Part shown: in pieces, positions 27,912 through 35,198 of the stretch | How positions within the stretch are numbered: the stretch's first letter is position 1 | Layout: each line of letters opens with the position of its first letter | Assembly: GCA_030652315.1 (NCBI GenBank) | Contig: JAUSAX010000038.1 | Span: 1-64,000, forward strand | Length of the DNA: 64,000 nt | Reading direction: 5' to 3' | Source: Afipia sp. | GTDB taxonomy: Bacteria > Pseudomonadota > Alphaproteobacteria > Rhizobiales > Xanthobacteraceae | Position numbers and translations under genes: made by a program | The notes under the pieces: generated by a model | What the model was told of the DNA's origin: nothing | The model's input: only the letters and a program-made list of their open reading frames with translations | Databases searched by the model: none

Positions 27912-29053
27912 GATGCCTGCGCTGGACGATGTCGTGCATGGCGGCTGCCGCGATCGCGGCAACGCTGTCGTCCGCAGCCTTCGCCCAGACACCGCAGCAG
28001 ATCGCGGACTATCGCCGCAAGCTTGCCGAATACACCGCCGTCCGCCACCAGTTCGATGAGGCCGCCTCGACCTACTGGACCGCGATCGGCGACAAGCGGC
28101 GCGCGCGCAACGCCAAGCGCCGCAACAACGAGACCATCGTCGCCGAGGACTATGTCCTGACTCAGCCGCCGGTCTATACCGGCCCGCCGAAGCCGGTCGA
28201 TCCCTCACCGCCAGAGAAACCGCCGAAACCCCGCGCCCCGTTGCCGGTCGTGGCGGATTTCCTCAGCCAAGCGCAGGAGCACTTCCACTTCACGCCGCGC
28301 AAGCCCGCCACCGAGATCGACTACAAGCGCGCTTACGCGCGCGTTGCATCGAGTTACGGGCTGACCAGGGACCAGGCGGTGCGGATCTACAGCTTCGAAT
28401 CCGGCGGCAACGGCAAATACGACGTGCAGGCGGGGCTTGAGGGCAACCGGCCCGGCGCCCGCGCGATCTCCACCGCGCTCGGCTACAACCAACTCCTGAC
28501 CACCAACACCATCGGTCTTATCACCGAACATGGCGGCCTCATCCTCAAGGCGCTGCACGAGAAAGCCCATCAGGCCAGCGGCGCGCAGAAGGCCGAGTTG
28601 CAGCGCAAGGCCGCCGTCGTCCAGCAGATGGTCGCGTTCTGCAAGACCGTGCCCAATCAATGGAGCGCGCACGAAAAGCTCGGCGTCACACCGCGCGGCA
28701 TCGCGGTTCACGCGCTCAATCTCGATATCGATGTCGGGCCGCTGCTGCAGACGCTGAAACTGATGGACTCGGTGAACTTCGCCAAACGCAAAGGCTATAC
28801 CGCGCCGCTCACCGCCGCCGAACTCGAGATGATGAACCTGACCGGCGACGGCAACGGATTCGACATGGTGTCAATGCCGCAGGCGATGCGCGCCGTGGTG
28901 CCGACGTCGAACTTCTTCCAGCGCAACGGCTATGAGCGCAATCCGGTGGCGATCCGCAACAACACCGTCTCGAAGCTGCTGGCGGCCACAGATGCCCGGA
29001 TGGACAACCAGATCAATCTTCAGGGCGCGAAGGATCTGGCCTCGGGGTTTTAG
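27908..29053 (+). CDS. Exported lysozyme-like or structural protein of unknown function
   Basis: The protein is 381 aa from a GTG overlapping the thioesterase stop (GTGA). A signal peptide ends ASSAAFAQT-like near residue 27. A Pro-rich linker (TGPPKPVDPSPPEKPPKPRA) precedes a helical domain with RIYSFESGGNGKYDVQAG and ARAISTALGYNQLL. This resembles motif I/II of soluble lytic transglycosylases, with Glu in ESGG as candidate catalytic residue. The resemblance is modest and the family is not certain. It should act in the periplasm. Confidence 0.75.
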   Translation: MRCLRWTMSCMAAAAIAATLSSAAFAQTPQQIADYRRKLAEYTAVRHQFDEAASTYWTAIGDKRRARNAKRRNNETIVAEDYVLTQPPVYTGPPKPVDPSPPEKPPKPRAPLPVVADFLSQAQEHFHFTPRKPATEIDYKRAYARVASSYGLTRDQAVRIYSFESGGNGKYDVQAGLEGNRPGARAISTALGYNQLLTTNTIGLITEHGGLILKALHEKAHQASGAQKAELQRKAAVVQQMVAFCKTVPNQWSAHEKLGVTPRGIAVHALNLDIDVGPLLQTLKLMDSVNFAKRKGYTAPLTAAELEMMNLTGDGNGFDMVSMPQAMRAVVPTSNFFQRNGYERNPVAIRNNTVSKLLAATDARMDNQINLQGAKDLASGF

Positions 29054-29083
29054 ATTTGTCTGCGCTTGAGCAGCGACAAATCT
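29052..29083 (+). terminator. Hairpin at the end of the thioesterase operon
   Basis: AGATTTGTC / GACAAATCT, 9 bp, starting within the stop codon. The loop contains TGC...GCA. No U-tract follows, so termination would need help from the adjacent family A palindrome or Rho. Confidence 0.5.
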
Positions 29084-29087
29084 CAAT

Positions 29088-29171
29088 CGTCATTGCGAGC
29101 GAAGCGAAGCAATCCAGCCTTGGGAAAAGCAGGAACTGGATTGCTTCGTCGCTTCGCTCCTCGCAATGACG
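29088..29171. repeat. Dispersed palindrome, family A
   Basis: CGTCATTGCGAGCGAAGCGA ... CTTCGCTCCTCGCAATGACG with inner CAATCCAG/CTGGATTG. It separates the exported protein from the convergent UlaG-like gene. Confidence 0.93.
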
Positions 29172-29207
29172 AGATGGACCCCGCCGTCATGAACCTCGCC
29201 CGGCGGG

Positions 29208-30035
29208 TCAAACCCCATCCAGAACAATCACTGTCGGCTTCTTCGGCAGCGTGTCGCGTGAGACCGTAAAAGATCGTTCGGGACGAATGTCCATCTCGAA
29301 CTGTCCGTTCATGCGCGCGATGAAATCGCTCAGCGGCGTCGCGAACCGGTGCATCGGCAGCACAATGGAGGAGCGCAGCCGCCGCGTGATCTCCGACATG
29401 CCGTCCAGCGACAGCGTGAACGTGCCATCGATCGGCACCATGACGATATCGAGGCGGCCGATCGCGGCGTAGTGCGTCTCATCCAGCGGATGGTGCAAAT
29501 GGCCGAGATGGCCGATGCAAAGGCCCGCCACTTCGAAAATGAAGATCGAGTTGCCGTCCTTCTGCAGAGCTTCGGAGTCGAAACGATAAGCGCGGATGTC
29601 CGTAGTGACGTTCCGGATCAGCACATCGCCAATCATCCTTGCGTGCCGCGCCGGCTGACCGCCCTCGCCCCAGCCGTGCAGTACATGAGCGATGCGCGGA
29701 TCGGGATTGAGTGTGTAGTGCGTCGAATGCGCCCGGTTCATGGTCACGACATTGGGCGATTTGCCGGCGGTGTAGGCGCCGCTGAAATCGGTGGCGATGG
29801 TGACGTTGCGGGGCGTCTCGAGGATGTAGGTCGAGTGGCCCGCATAGGTGATCGTCACCTCGCTCTTTTCCGCCGCCACGCGCGACAGGCCGGCGAACAT
29901 CATGCGCGGTATGGATTGCGCGATCGCGAGACACTCGCTCGGCGGCGGCTTGTCCTGTGCAGACGCCGTGGTGGCTGACAGCATGACGCCGGCACATGCG
30001 GCGCCCAGCCGGACGATAAGACGCAATCGCTGCAT
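29208..30035 (-). CDS. Exported MBL-fold hydrolase, UlaG-like
   Basis: The protein is 275 aa with a signal peptide ending ATTASAQD. TITYAGHSTYILETPRNV is the UlaG-type N-terminal strand-turn (GHST), and GLCIGHLGHLHHPLDE plus MVPIDGTFTL match the later metal-site regions. The classic HxHxDH is replaced by NRAHSTHYTL, so metal binding differs from standard metallo-beta-lactamases. The substrate is unknown; the location is periplasmic. A sequence identical to its codons ~31-38 recurs at 33061-33086. Confidence 0.88.
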   Translation of the reverse strand: MQRLRLIVRLGAACAGVMLSATTASAQDKPPPSECLAIAQSIPRMMFAGLSRVAAEKSEVTITYAGHSTYILETPRNVTIATDFSGAYTAGKSPNVVTMNRAHSTHYTLNPDPRIAHVLHGWGEGGQPARHARMIGDVLIRNVTTDIRAYRFDSEALQKDGNSIFIFEVAGLCIGHLGHLHHPLDETHYAAIGRLDIVMVPIDGTFTLSLDGMSEITRRLRSSIVLPMHRFATPLSDFIARMNGQFEMDIRPERSFTVSRDTLPKKPTVIVLDGV

Positions 30036-30455
30036 CGAGAGCTCCCGCGAATGACGAGGCGGCGTGCCCGCTGGCCGTCCGCTCCGCGCCGATTGTCTCA
30101 GGGCATGAGCGTGGCGGCAATGACCAACGCGCCGGCGTCGCGGCTGACGCGGGACGGTCTCGGGGCAAAATCAAGAACGTATATACTATTGAAATTGCTG
30201 ATAAATTCTTCGTCGCGCACCTCGCCGGCCAGCCCGAATGAGGAATGCCTTGCGCAGATGCATCGAGGACGGCCCGCACGCGAGCGTTTGCGGTCAATTT
30301 GATCTGCAGCGCTGGAGAGAAAATCTCTCCTGCGTCACAGCGACACGGACTGCGACATAAATGCCGGCAGTGAGCATCGGCGCTAGGGGCGCCGAAAGTG
30401 ATGATTATCTTTTGGTGGTGGAAGAGAGTTTGCGCAGCGAGAGGAGGTGAGCATC
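30036..30455. other. 420-bp region at the left border of the accessory cassette
   Basis: It contains the 13-mer GATTGTCTCAGGG (30091-30103) shared with 33097-33109, an AT-rich patch (GTATATACTATTGAA) near 30178, and two hairpins: GGAGAG/CTCTCC (30314-30330) and CGGCGC/GCGCCG (30378-30394). These could be leader structures for the SPW gene. A minus-strand frame reads FAPRPSRVSRDAGALVIAA, possibly the relic of a lost gene. Confidence 0.55.
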
Positions 30456-30818
30456 ATGCGTATTTGTCATTGGCAAGATATCGCGAGCCTGTTGCTGGGC
30501 GTGTGGTTGGTTGTGTCGCCGTTCGTCCTGGGCTTCTCCGGGGTGGCGACATGGATAACCATCGTGCTTGGGTTGTTCGTCATTCTGTTTGCCGTCGAAG
30601 GATTCGTCATTCCGTCCTATCTGGAGGAATGGGGAGAGATTCTCCTCGGTCTGGCGCTGCTGGCTGCCCCTTGGACAGTCGGTTATGAGTCGGCGCCGGC
30701 CATGGTCAGCAGTGTGGCGTCGGGCCTGTTGGTGATCCTGTTTGCGATCTGGGAACTGATGACCGATCGCGACTTCGTCACCTGGTGGCACGATCGATGG
30801 CATCATCCGGTCACCTGA
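30456..30818 (+). CDS. SPW-repeat membrane protein
   Basis: The protein is 120 aa from the ATG at 30456. AGGAGG is 9 bases upstream, so the track's GTG at 30447, which overlaps the ribosome site, is wrong. Two SPW units are visible: WQDIASLLLGVWLVVSPFVLG and EEWGEILLGLALLAAPWTVGY, each followed by a second helix, giving four membrane helices. The C-terminus is His-rich and cytoplasmic (WWHDRWHHPVT). The family function is unknown. It is the first gene of the cassette. Confidence 0.93.
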   Translation: MRICHWQDIASLLLGVWLVVSPFVLGFSGVATWITIVLGLFVILFAVEGFVIPSYLEEWGEILLGLALLAAPWTVGYESAPAMVSSVASGLLVILFAIWELMTDRDFVTWWHDRWHHPVT

Positions 30819-31084
30819 TGACCTGGGTCGTTAACCGGCCCCATCAGCGCCGTTGACGGCGGCAGGACGCCGTGTGCCTCGACAGCATGCGGCGTCTCTC
30901 CTGGCCCATCATGTTGGAAGCGCGAGGAGGATCGCGGCCATCGCGCAATTAAATTGGCTGCGCACGAATTGCAGCGAGCGACCTGAAGACCTATGTCGGC
31001 TTTGTAACCACGCGGCCGCCCATCGTGCGGCAAGACCTGCAGGAAACCCTCACGGTGGATGGTTGCATATCGGGAGGTCACGTC

Positions 31085-31558
31085 ATGTCCATTGCTCCCA
31101 CACTCCGGCAATATCTGATTGCTGAAAACATCCAGTACGACGAGATTCCGCACGAACTCACCATGTCGTCCATGCGCACGGCTGAAGCATGCCGCGTCTC
31201 GGGCGACCGCCTCGCCAAGGGCATCGTGCTGCGGCGCGACGGCGGCTATGTGCTGGCTGTCATGCCGGCATCGCATCACCTCCACCTCTTGGAACTGAGA
31301 AAAAAACTCGGTGAAGATGTCGATATGGCCGATGAAACCGAGATCGGTCAGCTGTTTCGCGACTGCGCGCACGGTGCGGTTCCGGCCGTTGGCAAATGCT
31401 ACGGACTGGATCTGATCGTCGATGACAGCATCGAGGCGCAGCCGGAGATCTATATGGAAGCCGGCGATCACGAGACGCTGCTTCATCTCAGTGGTGCACA
31501 GTTTGCGCGGCTGACGGCCAACGCACTTCATGGGCGCTTCAGTTCACATGATGCATGA
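31085..31558 (+). CDS. YbaK/EbsC-domain protein (tRNA-deacylase-like)
   Basis: The protein is 157 aa from the ATG at 31085, with GGGAGG 8 bases upstream. The fold is the YbaK/ProX type: EACRVSGDRLAKGIVLRRDGG carries the key Lys, followed by VMPASHHLHLLELRKKLG and GAVPAVGKCYGLDLIVDDS. Family members remove misacylated amino acids from tRNA in trans; divergent stand-alone members like this one may have other roles. It lies between the SPW gene and the riboswitch-preceded atpB copy. Confidence 0.9.
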   Translation: MSIAPTLRQYLIAENIQYDEIPHELTMSSMRTAEACRVSGDRLAKGIVLRRDGGYVLAVMPASHHLHLLELRKKLGEDVDMADETEIGQLFRDCAHGAVPAVGKCYGLDLIVDDSIEAQPEIYMEAGDHETLLHLSGAQFARLTANALHGRFSSHDA

Positions 31559-31692
31559 CTGAGGATTTGTCGTTGTACCTGCGGCGGGCATCCGGATGCC
31601 CGGGAACAGCTCATCGCGTGCCCGGCGCCGAAGCGCCTGCGCGATCGCATGACTTGAAAATCCTGTCATAGATGTTTATGTTCCGGCCTGCG
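31559..31692. other. Gap between the ybaK-like gene and the first riboswitch
   Basis: 134 bases that must hold any promoter of the riboswitch-atpB transcript. An AT-rich string CTTGAAAATCCTGTCATAGA (31651-31670) is a possible promoter but matches no consensus well. No gene is seen. Confidence 0.45.
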
Positions 31693-31756
31693 TACGGGAC
31701 GACCCGTATTGCTTCAGCTTTCGTCGGGGACGGCCCCACATCTCCTGGAGAGATGT
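31693..31756 (+). promoter_or_regulatory. Guanidine-II (mini-ykkC) riboswitch upstream of orphan atpB
   Basis: Two perfect hairpins with ACGR loops: TACGGG-ACGA-CCCGTA (31693-31708) and GGGG-ACGG-CCCC (31726-31737), with a 17-nt linker. This two-hairpin ACGR signature defines the guanidine-II class. A third hairpin, ACATCTC/GAGATGT (31738-31756), follows at once and encloses GGAGAG and an ATG. It could be an expression platform that hides translation signals. The atpB start is about 100 bases further on. Confidence 0.8.
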
Positions 31757-31875
31757 CGGGACGGTCGCTCCGGATAGGAAGCCTTCCCCTCATCATGCTC
31801 CGTTCAGGATCGCTCCGTGCCATCGGATGCGATTGCTTTTGCATGCGACAGGGACATCATGGCCGGGCCGATTGA
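31753..31875 (+). CDS. Possible 40-codon leader ORF coupled to orphan atpB
   Basis: An ATG within the post-riboswitch hairpin opens a 40-codon frame ([20 protein letters not shown]...) whose TGA at 31873-31875 lies 14 bases inside atpB. GGAG is only 2 bases from the ATG, which is too close for ideal initiation. The peptide itself looks unremarkable. If translated, it could couple guanidine sensing to atpB translation. It may equally be chance. Confidence 0.25.
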   Translation: MSGRSLRIGSLPLIMLRSGSLRAIGCDCFCMRQGHHGRAD

Positions 31876-32608
31876 ACAGTTCGAAATCAAGCCGATTCTG
31901 CAACTCGGCGAGATCGCCGGACAGCAGATAAGCATCACCAACTCGACCGTTTACATGTTCGTGACGGTCGGCATCATCGGCTTCTTCATGCTTCTTTCGA
32001 CGCGGCGAAGCGCGCTGGTGCCGGGACGGTGGCAGTCGGCTTCGGAGATGCTGTTCGAGTTCGTCGCAAAAACAGTGCGCGAAAACGCTGGCGAAGAAGG
32101 CATGCGGTTTTTTCCGCTGGTCTTTTCGTTGTTCACCTTCATTCTGGTGGCGAACCTGCTCGGCATGCTCCCCTACGCTTTCACCGTCACGAGCCATCTC
32201 GCCGTGACCTTGGCGATGGCGATGATGGTGTTTCTGACGGTCACCATCTACGGCGTGGCCCGCAACGGTTTCGGCTTTCTGCGGCTCTTCCTGCCGTCGG
32301 GCATTCCGCCATACATCGCGGTGTTCATCGTCCCCATCGAGGTGATTTCCTATCTGTCGCGGCCTGTGAGCCATTCCGTACGTCTGTTTGCGGTGATGCT
32401 CGCGGGGCATATCACGCTGAAGGTGTTCGCGGGTTTCGTCGTCGGTCTCGGCGGCCTCGGAACACTGGGCATTCTCGGGGCAGCAATGCCGTTTCTGATG
32501 GTCCTGGCCCTGACCGCGCTGGAACTCCTGATGTCCGTCATCCAGGCCTACGTCTTCACCATGCTGACCTGCATGTATCTCAACGACGCGCTGCACCCGG
32601 GGCACTAG
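31859..32608 (+). CDS. atpB: Orphan second F0 ATP synthase subunit a
   Basis: The protein is 249 aa from the ATG at 31859, exactly the length of the main AtpB at 62500 and alignable without gaps, but clearly diverged. The track start at 31817 adds 14 codons. It keeps [12 protein letters not shown] with the essential channel Arg (175), the AGH motif (184), and the C-terminal [21 protein letters not shown]. At 179 it has Val ([10 protein letters not shown]) where the main copy has Asn ([10 protein letters not shown]), equivalent to the conserved E. coli Asn214. No other atp gene is nearby. A guanidine-II riboswitch precedes it. Confidence 0.95.
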   Translation: MAGPIEQFEIKPILQLGEIAGQQISITNSTVYMFVTVGIIGFFMLLSTRRSALVPGRWQSASEMLFEFVAKTVRENAGEEGMRFFPLVFSLFTFILVANLLGMLPYAFTVTSHLAVTLAMAMMVFLTVTIYGVARNGFGFLRLFLPSGIPPYIAVFIVPIEVISYLSRPVSHSVRLFAVMLAGHITLKVFAGFVVGLGGLGTLGILGAAMPFLMVLALTALELLMSVIQAYVFTMLTCMYLNDALHPGH

Positions 32609-32636
32609 CTCCAGGCGCACTCCGTATTCAAGTCCA

Positions 32637-32682
32637 GAGGAACGACCTCCCCATTTTGGGCGCAATGACCGGGACGGCCCGG
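32637..32682 (+). promoter_or_regulatory. Guanidine-II (mini-ykkC) riboswitch upstream of the SMR exporter
   Basis: Hairpin 1 is GAGG-AACGA-CCTC (32637-32649; a 5-nt loop containing ACGA). Hairpin 2 is CCGGG-ACGG-CCCGG (32669-32682). The linker is 19 nt. The ribosome site GGAG follows 7 bases after hairpin 2 and 8 bases before the ATG, the usual layout for translational control. A Gdx-type guanidinium exporter directly downstream is the classic target of this riboswitch class. Confidence 0.85.
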
Positions 32683-32700
32683 CCCAATGGAGATTTGAAA

Positions 32701-33021
32701 ATGGCCTGGATCTATCTCGCAGTGGCCGGCATTCTTGAAATCGTCTGGGCCTATTCGATGAAGCAATCGGAGGGTTTCACGAAGCTCGTTCCGAGCACCA
32801 TCACCATTGTCATGATGATTGGCAGCTTCGCGTTGCTGTCCATCGCCATGAGAACACTTCCCCTCGGGACCGCCTATACCATCTGGACAGGGATCGGGGC
32901 CGTCGGCGCATTCCTTGTCGGGATCATCGTCCTCGGCGAGGCGGTGACGGTCATGCGTCTCGCGGCCGCCGCCCTGATTGTTTCCGGTCTCGTCATGATG
33001 AAACTCTCGACGTCGGCGTGA
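32701..33021 (+). CDS. gdx: SMR-family exporter, guanidinium exporter (Gdx/SugE) type
   Basis: The protein is 106 aa with four membrane helices, starting AWIYLAVAGILEIVWAYSMK. The membrane Glu in GILEIVWAYSMK is the proton/cation-coupling residue, and GTAYTIWTGIGAVGAFLVG has the Gdx/SugE form rather than the Qac form. It should work as a dual-topology dimer exchanging guanidinium for protons. The track's 330-aa ORF is atpB read in another frame. The guanidine-II riboswitch upstream independently supports guanidinium as substrate. Confidence 0.92.
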   Translation: MAWIYLAVAGILEIVWAYSMKQSEGFTKLVPSTITIVMMIGSFALLSIAMRTLPLGTAYTIWTGIGAVGAFLVGIIVLGEAVTVMRLAAAALIVSGLVMMKLSTSA

Positions 33022-33060
33022 TTCAGGAGCGCACGCGGGCGATCGAACGCCCTTTGTGCA

Positions 33061-33136
33061 AGACATTCGCTCGGCGGCGGCGTGTCGCTGACACGAGATT
33101 GTCTCAGGGTCAGGCGGCCGCGGCAATGGCAAGCTC
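33061..33136. repeat. Scar duplicating the start of the UlaG-like gene region
   Basis: 33061-33086 matches 29929-29954 at 24 of 26 bases (AGACAtTCGCTCGGCGGCGG...). In the left copy this encodes PPPSECLA of the UlaG-like protein. 33097-33109 (GATTGTCTCAGGG) equals 30091-30103. The two segments are about 10 bases apart here, but about 136 bases apart in the left copy. The right copy is therefore a deleted duplicate marking the cassette border. Confidence 0.7.
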
Positions 33137-33278
33137 AGCAGGCAAAGGACGGTTTTGTGAGCAAATGCCGGACGCGGCTTGATGCCCCTTCGATGGCGCA
33201 ACTCTGCTCATCCCTACCAAGGGGCGCATTCGTGCTTTAAGAGTTTCATCGAGGAAACACCCATCGGAGAAACTTTGT

Positions 33279-34553
33279 ATGAAACAAGCTTACGTACCGC
33301 GAACGACCAGTTACGGACTCAATCCGGGCGATGAACTGAACGATCTGCGCATGTCGGATCAGGTCCGTCCGCTTTTTGAGCACGTCAAAAAATTCATCCG
33401 GGAAACCGTCGATCCCATGCTGCTCGAATACACTCGGCACGGTGAGGGCAAAAAGGATCGCTGGAGCTTCACGCCGGGCCAGCTCGATGTCCTTGGGAAA
33501 GCCAAGGCAAAGGCCAAGGAAGAAGGCCTGTGGAACTTCTTCCTGCCCGACAGCGAAACCGGCGAAGGCCTCAAGAATCTCGACTACGCCTATATCGCGG
33601 TAGAGCTCGCGAAAAATCCGCTGGCATCCGAAACCATGAACTGCTCTGCGCCGGACACCGTCAACATGGAAGTGCTGGAGCGCGTCGGCACGAAAGAGCA
33701 AAAGGAAAAATGGCTGAAGCCGCTACTGAACGGTGAAATCCGCTCGGCCTACGCCATGACCGAACCGAATGTTGCATCCTCGGATGCCAAGAACATTTCG
33801 ACCACGGCAAAACTCGTCGGCGATGAGTGGGTGATCAATGGCGAGAAGTATTACATCTCGGGTCTTGGCGATCCCCGCTGCAAGATCATGATCGTCATGG
33901 TGCAAACCAATCCCGACGCGCCGCGGGGCAAGCAGCAATCCCAGATTCTCGTGCCAAAAGATACGCCCGGCGTTGAAATCATCGGCCCGATGCATGTGTT
34001 CGGGGCCGACCACGCGCCTCGCGGACACATGCATATGCGCTTCAACAATGTCCGTGTGCCGAAGGAAAATATCCTGCTCGGCGAAGGCCGCGGCTTTGAA
34101 ATCTCGCAAGTCCGCCTTGGGCCGGGCCGCATCCATCACTGCATGCGCACGATCGGAAAAGCGGAAAAGGCGCTCGACCTGATGGTGTCACGCGGCCTGA
34201 CGCGGGAAGCCTTTGGCAAGCAGATCGCGCATCTCGGCGGCAACCTCCAGATCATCGCGCAGGCACGCTGTGAGATCGAGGCGATGCGACTGATGGTGCT
34301 GAAGGCTGCCAAAGCCATGGATGTGCTGGGCAACAAGGAAGCTCGCGTCTGGGTCAGCATGGTCAAGGCCATGGTGCCCGAGCGCACCTGCAAGATCATC
34401 GACCAGGCGATTCAGATGCACGGCGCGACCGGCATTTCCGAATGGACGCCGCTCGCCGACATGTACGCTGACGTCCGGCATCTGCGCTTCGCCGACGGCC
34501 CCGACGAAGTGCACTGGATGGTGGTTGGCCGCCACGAGCTGAGCATGTCGTAA
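33279..34553 (+). CDS. Acyl-CoA dehydrogenase (ACAD10/11-like)
   Basis: The protein is 424 aa. The FAD/substrate motifs are AYAMTEPNVASSDAKNI and YISGLGDPRCKIMIVM, with QVRLGPGRIHHCMRTIGKAE, REAFGKQIAHLGGN and IDQAIQMHGATGISEWTPL. The longer N-terminus and RIHHCMR are typical of the ACAD10/11-like subgroup found across Proteobacteria. It oxidises acyl-CoA to enoyl-CoA and passes electrons to ETF. It is a single gene outside the cassette border, followed by a hairpin. Confidence 0.95.
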   Translation: MKQAYVPRTTSYGLNPGDELNDLRMSDQVRPLFEHVKKFIRETVDPMLLEYTRHGEGKKDRWSFTPGQLDVLGKAKAKAKEEGLWNFFLPDSETGEGLKNLDYAYIAVELAKNPLASETMNCSAPDTVNMEVLERVGTKEQKEKWLKPLLNGEIRSAYAMTEPNVASSDAKNISTTAKLVGDEWVINGEKYYISGLGDPRCKIMIVMVQTNPDAPRGKQQSQILVPKDTPGVEIIGPMHVFGADHAPRGHMHMRFNNVRVPKENILLGEGRGFEISQVRLGPGRIHHCMRTIGKAEKALDLMVSRGLTREAFGKQIAHLGGNLQIIAQARCEIEAMRLMVLKAAKAMDVLGNKEARVWVSMVKAMVPERTCKIIDQAIQMHGATGISEWTPLADMYADVRHLRFADGPDEVHWMVVGRHELSMS

Positions 34554-34560
34554 TTCTGCA

Positions 34561-34596
34561 TTGGAGCGCGATGATGTCTTCGTCGTCGCGCTCCAA
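34561..34596 (+). terminator. Hairpin after the acyl-CoA dehydrogenase gene
   Basis: Perfect 11-bp stem TTGGAGCGCGA / TCGCGCTCCAA, 8 bases after the stop codon. Only a short GTTGC follows, so it is a terminator candidate without a good U-tract. Confidence 0.6.
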
Positions 34597-34739
34597 TGTT
34601 GCTTGAGGAAACAAAGCGGGTCTTTGGGCCGGACGACATTGCCCCCACGGCCTCACGCAACCCTCTAGACAACAGCGCGCCTGCCGGACTCTCGAAGAGC
34701 CTCGCTGCATGTCTCTTTTTGATTTTGCATGACTCGCGT

Positions 34740-34764
34740 GAAAACAATCGCTTGGAAAAGCGAT
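34740..34764 (-). terminator. Intrinsic terminator of tRNA-Phe
   Basis: On the minus strand ATCGCTT-TTCC-AAGCGAT is followed by TGTTTTC. The upstream arm begins at the final A of the tRNA CCA end, so the terminator directly abuts the tRNA. Confidence 0.8.
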
Positions 34765-34839
34765 GGTGCCCAGGGGCGGGATCGAACCACCGACACTGCG
34801 ATTTTCAGTCGCATGCTCTACCAACTGAGCTACCTGGGC
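34764..34839 (-). tRNA. tRNA-Phe (anticodon GAA)
   Basis: 76 nt including an encoded CCA. The acceptor pair is GCCCAGG/CCTGGGC, the D-arm AGCTCAGTTGGTAGAGC, the anticodon loop CTGAAAA with GAA, and the T-arm GGTGGTTCGATCCCGCC. All four arms pair. It lies downstream of yacG on the same strand. Confidence 0.98.
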
Positions 34840-35003
34840 GCCGCCCCGAACGCTGCCCGGGGAGAGCGCCGGTTTATAGTGAGACAGGGCCGCGCTGTCC
34901 AGCCATCGGCGGAATTTCCCGGTGGGCTGTGAACGGCGGGAGTGCCTCGTAAAATTCCATCGGATTCAAGGGCTTCCGGAGCGGCCGGAAAGCGCCAAAT
35001 GGC

Positions 35004-35198
35004 CTATTTCGGCTCGTCCGGCTCATCCTCGTCGTCGCTCTCCCGCGCCGGAATGGCATAGGAGCCCGACAGCCAGCGATTCAGGTCGACATCGCGGCAG
35101 CGCTCCGAGCAGAACGGCTTGGAGGCCTCGGCCGGCGGCTTGCCGCAGATCGGACAGGGTTTCGCGGCGGACGCGGATTTGGCGCCGTCAGCTGGCAT
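35004..35198 (-). CDS. yacG: DNA gyrase inhibitor YacG
   Basis: The 64-aa protein has the four-cysteine zinc site CPICGKPP and [15 protein letters not shown], followed by the short acidic tail ([11 protein letters not shown]) typical of alphaproteobacterial YacG. E. coli YacG binds GyrB and inhibits gyrase. The start overlaps the end of maf by 11 nt, so the two are co-transcribed. Confidence 0.95.
   Translation of the reverse strand: MPADGAKSASAAKPCPICGKPPAEASKPFCSERCRDVDLNRWLSGSYAIPARESDDEDEPDEPK

Noticed and set aside
26877-28208. 443-codon minus-strand ORF over the thioesterase and exported protein genes
   Set aside because: Antisense to two coupled genes with good motifs; the sequence is Arg-rich and not protein-like.
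32029-33021. 330-codon ORF ending in the SMR exporter
   Set aside because: The N-terminal two-thirds are orphan atpB out of frame. The exporter starts at 32701 after its riboswitch.
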